10,205 nt of DNA from Verrucomicrobiales bacterium (GCA_002729295.1 PBTU01000010.1:4350-14554); one strand, 5' to 3'. Shown: positions 1-6,688, numbered from the stretch's first letter. The notes: a model not told the origin generated them from the sequence alone. Numbers and translations are program-made.

Positions 1-585
1 GGCTATCTCCATCGTGGATATGATCTCGCCGACGCATCGCTGGAATTTCAACTTCATGCGGAGTTCGCCCTCTCCGATGAATCATCGCTCAACTTCGGAG
101 TCTGGCATCTCGCTGAAAGCGACGGAGATTTTTCAGCAAACTCGGCCTATTTGGAACTGGATCACCAGGTCGCCGAGCAACTCTGGATCGGCGGATCGAT
201 CACTTATCGCGAATTGGATCGCAGCTCTCTCGACAGCGGCGGAGATCTGGGAACCTACTTTCACTATCGCCCTCACGACGATTGGACCATCAGCGGAGAG
301 CTACGCTACGACTTTGCTGCCGAAGGGTGGTATGCGGACACTGAATTGGAGTGGAGCCAACCACTCTCCGACTCTAACTTTATTGCAATCAGCAACGGAG
401 TCAGCTTTGCATCCGACTACTACGGCGACAGCAGCTTTCACGATGTCTTCAGTAGAATCACTCTGACCTATGCTCTATCCGACCAAATTGCCTTCACGCC
501 ATTCGCAGGCTCCAGCTTTTCCTTGAGCGATTCAAACCGCGACGATGAATTCTACACCGGCTTCTGGTTCGAGGTTATTTTTTAG
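1..585 (+). CDS. Outer-membrane beta-barrel protein, 3' part (5' end outside window)
   Basis: The reading frame is open from base 1 and stops with TAG at 583-585, giving 194 codons of a C-terminal part; the start lies upstream of the window. The visible protein is a run of alternating polar and hydrophobic strands rich in Tyr, Trp, Phe, Ser and Asp, with short acidic turns. It ends in a strand closing with FEVIF and a terminal Phe, the usual C-terminal signature recognised by the BAM machinery. No His/Asp catalytic motif or plug domain is visible. An HRGYDLAD segment close to the left edge recalls small putative porins of the TorF type, but this is only a resemblance. Its role (porin, channel or structural barrel) cannot be assigned. 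The last 11 bp overlap the 3' end of the opposite-strand EF-hand gene. I am fairly sure of the barrel class and unsure of the family. Confidence 0.75.
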   Translation, partial: GYLHRGYDLADASLEFQLHAEFALSDESSLNFGVWHLAESDGDFSANSAYLELDHQVAEQLWIGGSITYRELDRSSLDSGGDLGTYFHYRPHDDWTISGELRYDFAAEGWYADTELEWSQPLSDSNFIAISNGVSFASDYYGDSSFHDVFSRITLTYALSDQIAFTPFAGSSFSLSDSNRDDEFYTGFWFEVIF

Positions 586-1306
586 GCCCCTTATTCCGGA
601 GGGCGCGAAGTTCGCTCGAATCCAGAAAGCCATCGGCGTTTTTATCGAGCTTTTGGAAGAGCTTCTGTCTCGCCTCCTCAGGCACCCCAAGAACAAATGG
701 CCCCTTCTGGAATTCCTCTCTTGAAACTTTCTCGTCTCCATTTGAGTCGAGGCCCTTCATCCCTCCTTCCGGCCTACCGCCTTTTTTACCACGACGGTCG
801 TGCCCTAATTTAGAATGGTCCTTACGGCTCAAAAATCCATCCTTGTTACGATCCATTTGATCAAAAATACGACGAACACGCTCCGGCGGCATCTCTTTGA
901 ATTTGGGAGAATTTGAAAATTCCTCAATGCCTACCTGACGATCTTTATTGGCATCCATTTTCTCAAATGGTGGAAATGCAAATCCCCCATGAAGCCCCTT
1001 TGGATCATGGGGGCGTCTCAGCTCATTCCTCGAAATCACCCCATCACTATCCTTGTCCAAACGATCAAAAATCTTCTTCCTGACCCCCTCATCGAGAGCT
1101 TGCATCCTCTCGCTGACTGAAAATTCCGCAAATGAGATTTCGCCGTTCTTATCGGCATCCAGTCGCTTCACCACGTCTTGGGGTGACGGTCTTTCTCCAC
1201 CTCGCTCAGGTTTATTGACCCCTTTTCTGGGCTCTGCCTCACAACCCATAAATCCCGAAGAATTGAGGGTCAGCAATACCAGAATGATGAAAGCAGTGGG
1301 TGCCAT
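575..1306 (-). CDS. Exported protein with six EF-hand calcium-binding loops
   Basis: This 243-residue protein has a hydrophobic N-terminus (residues 4-20) ending in FMGC, with Cys22 as a possible lipoprotein cysteine. The lipobox is imperfect (Phe at -3) and the n-region lacks a basic residue, so a cleaved or uncleaved signal is also possible. Six 12-residue EF-hand loops are visible at 50-61, 84-95, 118-129, 152-163, 187-198 and 221-232, each starting with Asp and carrying Asp/Asn at positions 3 and 5. Loops 1, 2 and 6 are canonical (Gly6, Glu12). Loop 3 has Arg and loop 5 has Glu at position 6, and loop 4 ends in Asp. A very basic linker (about 164-185) separates loops 4 and 5. Such proteins bind calcium in the periplasm or at the surface; the partner is unknown. 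The ATG at 1306 is preceded by GGAG 8 nt upstream, the clearest ribosome-binding site in the window. Its 3' end overlaps the barrel gene by 11 bp. Confidence 0.9.
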   Translation of the reverse strand: MAPTAFIILVLLTLNSSGFMGCEAEPRKGVNKPERGGERPSPQDVVKRLDADKNGEISFAEFSVSERMQALDEGVRKKIFDRLDKDSDGVISRNELRRPHDPKGLHGGFAFPPFEKMDANKDRQVGIEEFSNSPKFKEMPPERVRRIFDQMDRNKDGFLSRKDHSKLGHDRRGKKGGRPEGGMKGLDSNGDEKVSREEFQKGPFVLGVPEEARQKLFQKLDKNADGFLDSSELRALRNKGPKK

Positions 1307-1314
1307 AGGATTAA

Positions 1315-1318
1315 CTCC
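1315..1318 (-). promoter_or_regulatory. Ribosome-binding site of the EF-hand gene
   Basis: On the minus strand GGAG lies 8 nt before the ATG at 1306. It supports that start although the n-region of the signal has no Lys or Arg. Confidence 0.6.
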
Positions 1319-1327
1319 GCTGAATTA

Positions 1328-1337
1328 ACCCCGGGGT
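1328..1337. promoter_or_regulatory. Palindrome in the EF-hand/metF divergent gap
   Basis: ACCCCGGGGT is a perfect 10-bp palindrome. It sits inside an imperfect 16-bp one (1325-1340, one mismatched pair), just upstream of the EF-hand gene. An ATTAAC direct repeat (1310-1315 and 1324-1329) flanks it on the EF-hand side. It could be an operator for either divergent gene. No promoter hexamers of good quality are visible in the gap. Confidence 0.3.
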
Positions 1338-1388
1338 GAAGGCGAAGTTGCACAAAAAATCACGCTTTTGGGTAGACTGGACACGGGG

Positions 1389-1410
1389 AGATTTTAATCT
1401 GCCGGCAGAT
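1389..1410. promoter_or_regulatory. Two overlapping inverted repeats at the metF start
   Basis: AGATT-TT-AATCT (1389-1400) overlaps the perfect 14-bp palindrome ATCTGCCGGCAGAT (1397-1410), whose last two bases are the first two of the metF ATG. As DNA this could be an operator. As RNA it could fold as a 5-bp stem with a CCGG loop that pairs part of the start codon. There is no Shine-Dalgarno sequence at normal spacing before metF; the only G-rich stretch, 1385-1390, ends 18 nt upstream. The function is inferred from position and symmetry alone. Confidence 0.4.
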
Positions 1411-2278
1411 GGAGATACTTTCCCTTCTCAAAGCCCCCAGGCCAACTCTCTCTTTTGAATTTTTTCCTCCAAAAGACGACGCTGGAGCAGATGATTTGCT
1501 GGGGATAGTCGATGATCTGGGAAAACTAGATCCAGCCTTCGTGAGTGTGACCTACGGAGCCGGCGGGACAACCCGGGGACGCACCCGCTCCCTGGTTCAG
1601 CGCATCATGAAGGAAACCTCTGTCCCAACGGTCCCCCACCTTACCTGCATTGGACACTCCGAGGATGAAATATCCGAGATTCTCCACCACTATTCGAAGG
1701 ATCATGTCAGTACCATTCTGGCCCTCCGGGGCGATCCACCGCGCAATGAGCCCAACTACGATCGCCGCAAAGACGACTTCAAGTTTGCCGCCGATCTGGT
1801 GAAATTCATCAAGAACCATAACCACCCCATTGAAATTGGCGTCGCCGGATTTCCCGAGGGTCACCCCGCCACTCAAAACCGGCTCAAGGAAATGGAATAC
1901 TTCAAAGCCAAAGTCGATGAGGGTGCAGACTACATTTGCACCCAGCTCTTTTTCGACAACCACGACTTCCTGGACTACCGGGATCGATGTGCTCTCGAAG
2001 GAATCGATCTTCCCATCGTGGCGGGCATCATGCCCATCACGACCATTTCCGGCATGAAGAGAATGGCCGAACTCGCCGAAGGAAGCCGATTTCCTGCAAC
2101 ACTATTAAAAGCTCTCTACACCGCAGGTAATGACGCCAAAGCCATCCGACAGGCCGGAATCCAATATGCGATTCATCAATGCCAGGAACTTATCGATGAA
2201 GGAGTCTCAGGCTTACACCTCTACACTCTCAACAAGAGTAATGCGACCCTCACCATTGCCAACTCACTGGAGTTTTAA
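1409..2278 (+). CDS. metF: Methylenetetrahydrofolate reductase (MetF)
   Basis: This 289-residue enzyme has the usual length of a bacterial MetF. It is a cytoplasmic FAD enzyme that reduces 5,10-methylene-THF to 5-methyl-THF, the methyl donor for methionine synthesis. Family motifs run in order along a single TIM barrel: SFEFFPPK (15-22; Glu17 corresponds to the catalytic Glu28 of the E. coli enzyme), VSVTYGAGG (45-53), PHLTC (76-80), ALRGDPP (105-111; Asp109 matches E. coli Asp120, which contacts the flavin), TQLFFDN (178-184), PIVAGIMPI (202-210) and LYTLN (271-275). ATG 1409 is the only reasonable start, since an in-frame TAG lies at 1373 and no other ATG or GTG lies between. No SAM riboswitch could be recognised in the 102-bp leader region. 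It stands alone with no other methionine gene beside it, and converges on the AsmA-like gene with a 20-bp gap. Confidence 0.97.
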   Translation: MEILSLLKAPRPTLSFEFFPPKDDAGADDLLGIVDDLGKLDPAFVSVTYGAGGTTRGRTRSLVQRIMKETSVPTVPHLTCIGHSEDEISEILHHYSKDHVSTILALRGDPPRNEPNYDRRKDDFKFAADLVKFIKNHNHPIEIGVAGFPEGHPATQNRLKEMEYFKAKVDEGADYICTQLFFDNHDFLDYRDRCALEGIDLPIVAGIMPITTISGMKRMAELAEGSRFPATLLKALYTAGNDAKAIRQAGIQYAIHQCQELIDEGVSGLHLYTLNKSNATLTIANSLEF

Positions 2279-2298
2279 GGGCCTCTCAGGGTAGAAGA

Positions 2299-3972
2299 TT
2301 ATTCCTCCATATACTCCTTTTTCCGTCTCGCTTCCTCGAGAACTGCCTTTGCAGCCCCCGCAGAGACCCGTGAAAAGGTATTTTTGGTTTTAAAAGGAAC
2401 CCAGCGCCACCCTTGAGCATCGACCGGGAACAGCTTGGTCAGGTTATCGTATTCCGCGAAAGCGATTGCCGCCACTCCGAGGCTTAAATCTCCACGAACC
2501 CGGTAGACCTTCATCTCGTCTCTCATCCGCATATCATCGATCTGCTGCGGAGTCATGACCTCACGCTGGGCCTCCGAAACCCCGTCTAACCCTGAATTAT
2601 CGAAATTAAGATAGTTTTCCTCCTCCCGCAAAAGACCCGCCGCAGTCTTCAGACTCATCCGCTCATCTTCTAGATCCTTGGCCGCCGAAGTGTCAGTACT
2701 ATCAGATTTAAAACTCCCCGAGCCAATCCCTTCGGTTAACACGATTTCCAGGGCTTCGGCAGCTTCCTTCTGACTGGGCAAATAGGTTTTAAACTCGCCC
2801 TTCAACGCAGCCAATGAACCCGACTTCAGATCAATCCCATTTACCTCCATCTCTCCTCCCCCCGTCTTGAAGGAAAACCTGCCCTCCTCGAAATCAACCC
2901 GTCGATATGTCCGGTCCACATCAAGAACCGAAATCGCCCGCAAGAGATCCCACTTCTCGCGTAAAGTAACCACATCATTTCCTCGCAACTCCACATCGGC
3001 TTCTATCACAATGCGATAATCAGTTGATCCGGAGATTTTCATATCCCCGGAAATAGAACCCGACATAAATTCCCTCACGTCGACCCCCGGAAGCCTCACC
3101 AAGGATAGAATTGGCAATGATTGAAATAATCCTTTTAAATTAAATTTCGGACGTGCCGCCGGCCCCATGATTGAACCAGCCAGTTCCATTTCCCCGCCAT
3201 TCTTGGACAAGAGCAACTTCTCCACTTTGATTCCATCCGAATCACACAGCAACTTGGCCTCCTTGATATCGAGATTCTTCAACCAGTTCTGACTAAACCG
3301 TCCTCCCTCGAGTGAGATTTCCCACACCCCTTGATCCCGGGAGGCGCGAAACTTCGCTTTTTCTAGTTTCCCGTAGGTAATCTTGGAATACCCCCATTCA
3401 CAACTCAACTCATCGATCTCAATGGACTCCAGATTCCCCTCCGACATGCTCGCTATAATCGAAGCAAAGGAATTCTGCATTTCCTCCTGATCCCCTCCCG
3501 CTTTAAGTTCAAAAGAGGCTGCCTTGATCCTCACCTGCTCAGGTGCCCACTTGGAGGTAATTCCAGTGAGAAAGCTCGAGGCTGCTGCCAAGCGATTGAT
3601 TTCAGCCTGAAAGAAAAAGCTCTCCTCCCCACCGTCAATGACAAGGTCTTGAAAAGTCGAAACGCCCCTGGCTCTCTCAAACTTCTTGGCTTCGATGGAA
3701 CTGGCCCCCAATACCTCACCGAGCGCAGCCGTCACTTCACCCCGGTAATCATCCCCTCCAAAATAGTGATTGAGGGCAAAAAACGCCAATCCTAGGCACA
3801 GCAGCAGCACTACCAGTACTCTCAAAAACAACACTCCCAGCTGTTTGATCACGGAGCCACCACCCATGGTTCCCGCATGGCGTAATTGGAAAAAGATCCC
3901 TTGTTTTGCAATCCAATCAGCCACGCGTTTTTGATATTCATCAAGGCGTTGCTGATCGACAAAGTTATCCAC
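2299..3972 (-). CDS. AsmA-like membrane-anchored periplasmic protein
   Basis: This 557-residue protein has a polar N-terminus (1-45), one membrane helix (about 46-68) and a large, probably periplasmic part. After the helix comes a pattern typical of AsmA-type proteins: a short helix, then many amphipathic beta strands with repeats of the kind 'value on, strand, turn' (about 95-400), including FEEGRFSFKTGGGEMEVNG (361-379), which resembles the C-terminal AsmA repeat. Such proteins form long beta grooves linked to lipid or outer-membrane protein transport; that role is inferred here. Residues 400-557 leave this pattern. They contain an acidic, low-complexity segment (about 420-450), then a helical and mixed part with WRWVPFKTK (522-530) and a charged tail. 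The GTG start at 3972 is the first possible one (stop TAG at 3982-3984) and has no Shine-Dalgarno. ATG 3867 (Met36), with a weak GGGA before it, would leave only about ten residues before the helix and is a real alternative. The gene is monocistronic and divergent from scpA. Confidence 0.65.
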   Translation of the reverse strand: MDNFVDQQRLDEYQKRVADWIAKQGIFFQLRHAGTMGGGSVIKQLGVLFLRVLVVLLLCLGLAFFALNHYFGGDDYRGEVTAALGEVLGASSIEAKKFERARGVSTFQDLVIDGGEESFFFQAEINRLAAASSFLTGITSKWAPEQVRIKAASFELKAGGDQEEMQNSFASIIASMSEGNLESIEIDELSCEWGYSKITYGKLEKAKFRASRDQGVWEISLEGGRFSQNWLKNLDIKEAKLLCDSDGIKVEKLLLSKNGGEMELAGSIMGPAARPKFNLKGLFQSLPILSLVRLPGVDVREFMSGSISGDMKISGSTDYRIVIEADVELRGNDVVTLREKWDLLRAISVLDVDRTYRRVDFEEGRFSFKTGGGEMEVNGIDLKSGSLAALKGEFKTYLPSQKEAAEALEIVLTEGIGSGSFKSDSTDTSAAKDLEDERMSLKTAAGLLREEENYLNFDNSGLDGVSEAQREVMTPQQIDDMRMRDEMKVYRVRGDLSLGVAAIAFAEYDNLTKLFPVDAQGWRWVPFKTKNTFSRVSAGAAKAVLEEARRKKEYMEE

Positions 3973-4006
3973 GTGGAAAAACTAAACAATGGATAGGCGA
4001 TTGACC

Positions 4007-4031
4007 ATCGAAAATAATCCGAGCATTCGAT
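4007..4031. promoter_or_regulatory. Inverted repeat in the AsmA-like/scpA divergent gap
   Basis: ATCGAA (4007-4012) and TTCGAT (4026-4031) are perfect inverted arms around a 13-bp AT-rich spacer, near the middle of the 105-bp gap between the two divergent starts. A TTGACC at 4001-4006 resembles a -35 element for scpA but has no acceptable -10 element at 16-18 bp. This is a possible operator, and chance is not excluded. Confidence 0.22.
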
Positions 4032-4077
4032 TAGTATTTCACTCGCCGTACCCCGCCACCTCGGGTATCTCTCCTGC

Positions 4078-4815
4078 GTGGAATCTGCCGACTACAAAGT
4101 CAGCCTGGAAATATTCGAGGGCCCTCTGGACCTGCTTCTTTACCTCATTAGGAAAGACGAGGTGGACATTTACGACATATCGCTGGAACGGGTCACAACC
4201 CAATATCTCGATTACCTCGAGACCTTCAAACTTCTCAACATCGATTTGGCCTCCGAATTCATCTCCATGGCGGCTAACTTGATGTATATTAAAAGCAGGA
4301 CTCTTCTTCCCAAGCGGGAACAGCCTCCCGGGGACGAGGCGGACGAAGACGACCCTCGTTGGGAATTGATCCGCCAGCTTATTGAATACAAAAAATTCAA
4401 GGATGCCGCCGGTTTCCTAGCCCGCCGGGAGGTCGAGCAAGAATCTGTCTTCGCCCTCACTCCCGAGAAAAACGCAAAACCCGAAGATCTTGAGCCGACT
4501 CCCTTGGCTGAAGTTTCCATTTTCGACCTCATCAGAGCCTTCCAGAATGTCCTGAAACGATTCGAAGAGGCCCGGGATTTTGGCGACATCGTCGATGACC
4601 GCTACACCGTCAATGACAAGATCGAATTCCTCCTGACCAGTCTCCAACCAGGCCAAGGAATGACCCTGCAATCTCTCTTCAAGGAGGCCACTTCGAAGGT
4701 CGAGGTCATCGTCACCTTCCTCGCCCTCCTCGAACTCATGAAAATGAACCAATTCAAGGCCAAACAGGACAACTTGATGGGTCAAATCGAGATCGTCCGG
4801 TCCGCCGCTCCTTAA
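4078..4815 (+). CDS. scpA: Segregation and condensation protein A (ScpA kleisin)
   Basis: ScpA is the kleisin subunit that bridges the two Smc heads and recruits ScpB dimers in the chromosome condensation complex. The 245-residue product has the typical length. The N-terminal Smc-binding domain carries the hallmark LEIFEGPLDLLLYLI (10-24), followed by DIYDISLERVTTQYLDYL (30-47) and ASEFISMAANLMYIKSRTLLP (58-78). A charged central linker (79-95) and helical region (96-170) follow, and a C-terminal winged-helix part ends in VTFLALLELMK (212-222) and QIEIV (236-240). The start is GTG at 4078: an in-frame TAA lies at 4015-4017 and no ATG lies between. There is no clear Shine-Dalgarno. nadD follows after 12 bp, so the two are probably co-transcribed. 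The usual partner gene scpB is not next to it and must lie elsewhere if present. Confidence 0.95.
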   Translation: MESADYKVSLEIFEGPLDLLLYLIRKDEVDIYDISLERVTTQYLDYLETFKLLNIDLASEFISMAANLMYIKSRTLLPKREQPPGDEADEDDPRWELIRQLIEYKKFKDAAGFLARREVEQESVFALTPEKNAKPEDLEPTPLAEVSIFDLIRAFQNVLKRFEEARDFGDIVDDRYTVNDKIEFLLTSLQPGQGMTLQSLFKEATSKVEVIVTFLALLELMKMNQFKAKQDNLMGQIEIVRSAAP

Positions 4816-4827
4816 GCCTCAATTCCC

Positions 4828-5412
4828 GTGTCCCCCCCTCCCCACATAGCATTCTTTGGAGGAACCTTCGACCCCATTCACCTAGGACACCTCGAAATTG
4901 CCCGCAAGGCGCAACTCGCCCTTCAATTGGATCAAGTGATTTTCCTGCCATGTCGGCAGTCCCCTCACAAGACAGACATACCCGGTGCCTCAGGCCAAGA
5001 GCGCCTCGAAATGATCAAGATCGCAATTCAAGATATCCATTGGGCGCATGTCAGTGACTTCGAGCTGAAAAAACCACCTCCATCCTACACATGGGAAACC
5101 TTGCGCGAATTCAAGAACAAGTTTCGGGACGACTCCCGTCTTTTCCTGATTCTGGGACTCGACCAATGGAATTCCCTAGCTCGCTGGAAACACCCCGAAC
5201 GGCTCGCGGAAGATGTTGAATTTATTGTGATTGGGAGAGATGGGCCCCCTGACTCCCGTCCCGATTTCCGGGCTCATTTCATCAAGGGAGATCACCCTGC
5301 CTCCTCGTCCCAAATCAGAGAAGACATCTCCAGCGCCATTCCTCCCCGGTGGCTGCCGAAAAAAATTCGAACGTATCTTGCTCAAAAAGGTATCTATTCT
5401 AACATTGCCTAG
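4828..5412 (+). CDS. nadD: Nicotinate-nucleotide adenylyltransferase (NadD)
   Basis: NadD transfers AMP from ATP to nicotinate mononucleotide to give deamido-NAD, the next-to-last step of NAD synthesis, in the cytoplasm. The 194-residue length is typical. The nucleotidyltransferase Rossmann fold is shown by FFGGTFDPIHLGH (9-21, with the GGTFDPxHxGH signature and its two His), PHK (46-48), LGLDQWNSLARWKHPERL (109-126) and SSSQIRE (159-165), a variant of the usual ISSTxIR motif. In the LGLDQW motif the usual Ala of GAD is Leu. The start is GTG at 4828, directly behind the scpA stop (12-bp gap); an in-frame stop just upstream excludes a longer form. No Shine-Dalgarno is visible. The rsfS gene that often follows nadD in bacteria is replaced here by a TPR gene 43 bp downstream. 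Confidence 0.94.
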   Translation: MSPPPHIAFFGGTFDPIHLGHLEIARKAQLALQLDQVIFLPCRQSPHKTDIPGASGQERLEMIKIAIQDIHWAHVSDFELKKPPPSYTWETLREFKNKFRDDSRLFLILGLDQWNSLARWKHPERLAEDVEFIVIGRDGPPDSRPDFRAHFIKGDHPASSSQIREDISSAIPPRWLPKKIRTYLAQKGIYSNIA

Positions 5413-5430
5413 TCAACTTGGCTTGCCTAG
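5405..5430 (+). repeat. Short direct repeat TTGCCTAG, two copies
   Basis: TTGCCTAG occurs at 5405-5412, ending with the nadD stop codon, and again at 5423-5430, 18 bp apart, upstream of the TPR gene. A small hairpin, ATTCT-CAC-AGAAT, follows at 5432-5444, before a T-rich stretch. It could mark a binding site or a weak attenuator between nadD and the TPR gene. An 8-bp repeat may also be chance. Confidence 0.3.
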
Positions 5431-5455
5431 GATTCTCACAGAATTCCTTTTCCCT

Positions 5456-6229
5456 ATGAAAAAAATCACCCTCGCTCTTCTGGTTTCAACCCTCTGCCTG
5501 TCGGCCCAAAAACCAAAATCCGCTGAAGCAGAGAAACAAAAAATCCCGCAATGGATCGTTGACATTAGAGCCCTCTCTCAAGAAGACCAAGAAAAATACG
5601 GGATAAGCGCCCAACGCTGCAAACAACTCTTCGATCAAAAAAGAGTCTTCGAATGCCTCGCGGAAATTAGAAAAGCCGAGGAAATCTACGATCAAAACCC
5701 CGCCATTTTAAATCTCCGGGGCGCCTGCTACGTTGAGTTCCGCAACTTCGACAAAGCTTTGGACGCCTTCAAACTTGCCTTGGAAATTCAAAAAGGCAAC
5801 TTCAACGTCCGCTTCAACATCGCCGAAATCAAGTTCGTCTCCCAGAAATATCAGGAGTCTCTGGTTGAGCTCGAATCACTCCTCAAAGATGCCTCCGGAG
5901 ACTCCAATTACGCCGGCATGATCCCGCTGATCAAGTTCAAGAGTCTCCTTTGTAAATTGAAACTAAAAGACGTCGATGGAGCAAAGAAATACATCGCGGA
6001 TACCGACTTCCTCTCCGACTCGCCAATTTACTACTACGGAAATGCCGCACTCGAATACAACAACGGCAATATTGCCGAGGCCGAAAAATGGCTGGCACGG
6101 GCACGGCGTGTCTTCAGCAATCCAAAGAGCCTCGGTCCCTGGCAGGACACCTTAATTGAATTTGGTTACATCAAGAGCTTCTACGGCGGAGACCTAGACC
6201 TCGAAAGCGGCCCACCGACCGGAGAATAA
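5456..6229 (+). CDS. Secreted tetratricopeptide-repeat protein
   Basis: This 257-residue protein begins with a Sec signal peptide: MKK, a hydrophobic core at 4-16 and likely cleavage near residue 18. TPR-type helix pairs are visible at about 82-115 (repeat core LRGACYVEFRNFDKALDAF), 116-149 and 188-221 (GNAALEYNNGNIAEAEKWL), with a helical stretch at about 155-182 that may be a degenerate repeat. The C-terminus (240-257) is acidic and short. TPRs are protein-docking scaffolds, so this is probably a periplasmic adaptor; no enzyme motif is present and the partner is unknown. The frame is open further upstream into nadD (to 5231), but that extension lacks any protein-like pattern, and the signal peptide fixes the start at ATG 5456. 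No Shine-Dalgarno is visible. The gene lies 43 bp behind nadD and may be co-transcribed. It faces the deaminase gene with a 10-bp gap. Confidence 0.85.
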   Translation: MKKITLALLVSTLCLSAQKPKSAEAEKQKIPQWIVDIRALSQEDQEKYGISAQRCKQLFDQKRVFECLAEIRKAEEIYDQNPAILNLRGACYVEFRNFDKALDAFKLALEIQKGNFNVRFNIAEIKFVSQKYQESLVELESLLKDASGDSNYAGMIPLIKFKSLLCKLKLKDVDGAKKYIADTDFLSDSPIYYYGNAALEYNNGNIAEAEKWLARARRVFSNPKSLGPWQDTLIEFGYIKSFYGGDLDLESGPPTGE

Positions 6230-6239
6230 TCACTCAAAC

Positions 6240-6671
6240 TTAAGTTGTTCCAACTTGCTCCAGATGAATGCCATATAATTTGGCAATCTCGGGAGCATCC
6301 GACTTCCGGTAAATCTCGCGATAGTAGATTTCCTTGATCCCGTAGGCACACAAGGTCTGCATGCAAGCAGTGCATGGCATAGTTGTCGTCGCAACCAATT
6401 TTGCTTCACCGCGCTTGAAGAGGCTGCAAAGATTAACTTCGGCATGAAGCATGTATTTCTGCCGACCATCTCGGTTATCCCAGAATCCTCCAGGCGCATC
6501 AAATCCCGGCGCCAATCCGTTATAGGCTGTAGCAATAACGCGGTTATCCCAATCGAGCGCGGCCGCCCCCACCTTTCGAAACGGGTCCTCGGAGCGCAAA
6601 CTCGCCACCTCAGCCAATGCCATGGCGTATTCCGGAATAGACAATCTTGCCTCACTCATACGTTTCACCAT
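6240..6671 (-). CDS. dCMP/cytidine-type deaminase (ComEB-like zinc enzyme)
   Basis: This 143-residue member of the cytidine deaminase-like fold carries the full zinc site: HAEVN (76-80; His76 a ligand, Glu78 the proton shuttle) and PCTACM (99-104; Cys100 and Cys103 ligands). The N-terminal SEDPFRKVGAAALD (27-40) and AYNGLAPGF (49-57) segments are typical of dCMP deaminases, which make dUMP for dTMP synthesis. Related enzymes act on other nucleotides, so the substrate is not certain. The likely place is the cytoplasm. Two starts are possible: ATG 6671, with no Shine-Dalgarno, or ATG 6659 (Met5), with GGTGA about 5 nt upstream. The longer one is given. The start is only 17 bp from the divergent phosphoesterase start, and the end is 10 bp from the TPR gene. 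Confidence 0.9.
   Translation of the reverse strand: MVKRMSEARLSIPEYAMALAEVASLRSEDPFRKVGAAALDWDNRVIATAYNGLAPGFDAPGGFWDNRDGRQKYMLHAEVNLCSLFKRGEAKLVATTTMPCTACMQTLCAYGIKEIYYREIYRKSDAPEIAKLYGIHLEQVGTT
6242..6256. other. Inverted repeat at the TPR/deaminase convergent junction
   Basis: AAGTTG (6242-6247), TTC, CAACTT (6251-6256) form a perfect 6-bp stem with a 3-nt loop over the last codons of the deaminase gene and 12 bp past the TPR stop. It might act as a weak bidirectional terminator. It has no T-run and the stem is AT-rich, so this is doubtful. Confidence 0.22.
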
Positions 6672-6676
6672 AAGGA
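6672..6676 (+). promoter_or_regulatory. Possible ribosome-binding site of the phosphoesterase gene
   Basis: AAGGA lies 12 nt before the ATG at 6689, somewhat far, and directly beside the opposite-strand deaminase start codon (6669-6671). The two translation starts would therefore share almost the same DNA. Confidence 0.35.
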
Positions 6677-6688
6677 AAGCCCGACCAT

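Noticed and set aside
1348..1378. TTGCAC with TAGACT 19 bp downstream as a metF promoter
   Set aside because: Both hexamers are weak and the spacing is too long. It is not distinguishable from chance.
1307..1408. SAM-type riboswitch before metF
   Set aside because: The interval is short and I could not recognise any conserved SAM riboswitch core or long P1 stem.
3965..3977. DnaA-box-like TTATCCACG with the 10-bp palindrome TCCACGTGGA over the GTG start of the AsmA-like gene
   Set aside because: It is a single 8/9 match with no cluster of boxes and no AT-rich unwinding region. A 10-bp palindrome is expected many times in this length.
5231..5455. Upstream extension of the TPR reading frame into nadD
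   Set aside because: It overlaps the nadD coding region and has no protein-like pattern. A clear signal peptide begins at 5456.
6230..6655. Minus-strand frame of 141 codons overlapping the deaminase gene
   Set aside because: The other frame carries the complete zinc-site motifs. This one is rich in Arg, Trp and Cys with no recognisable pattern.
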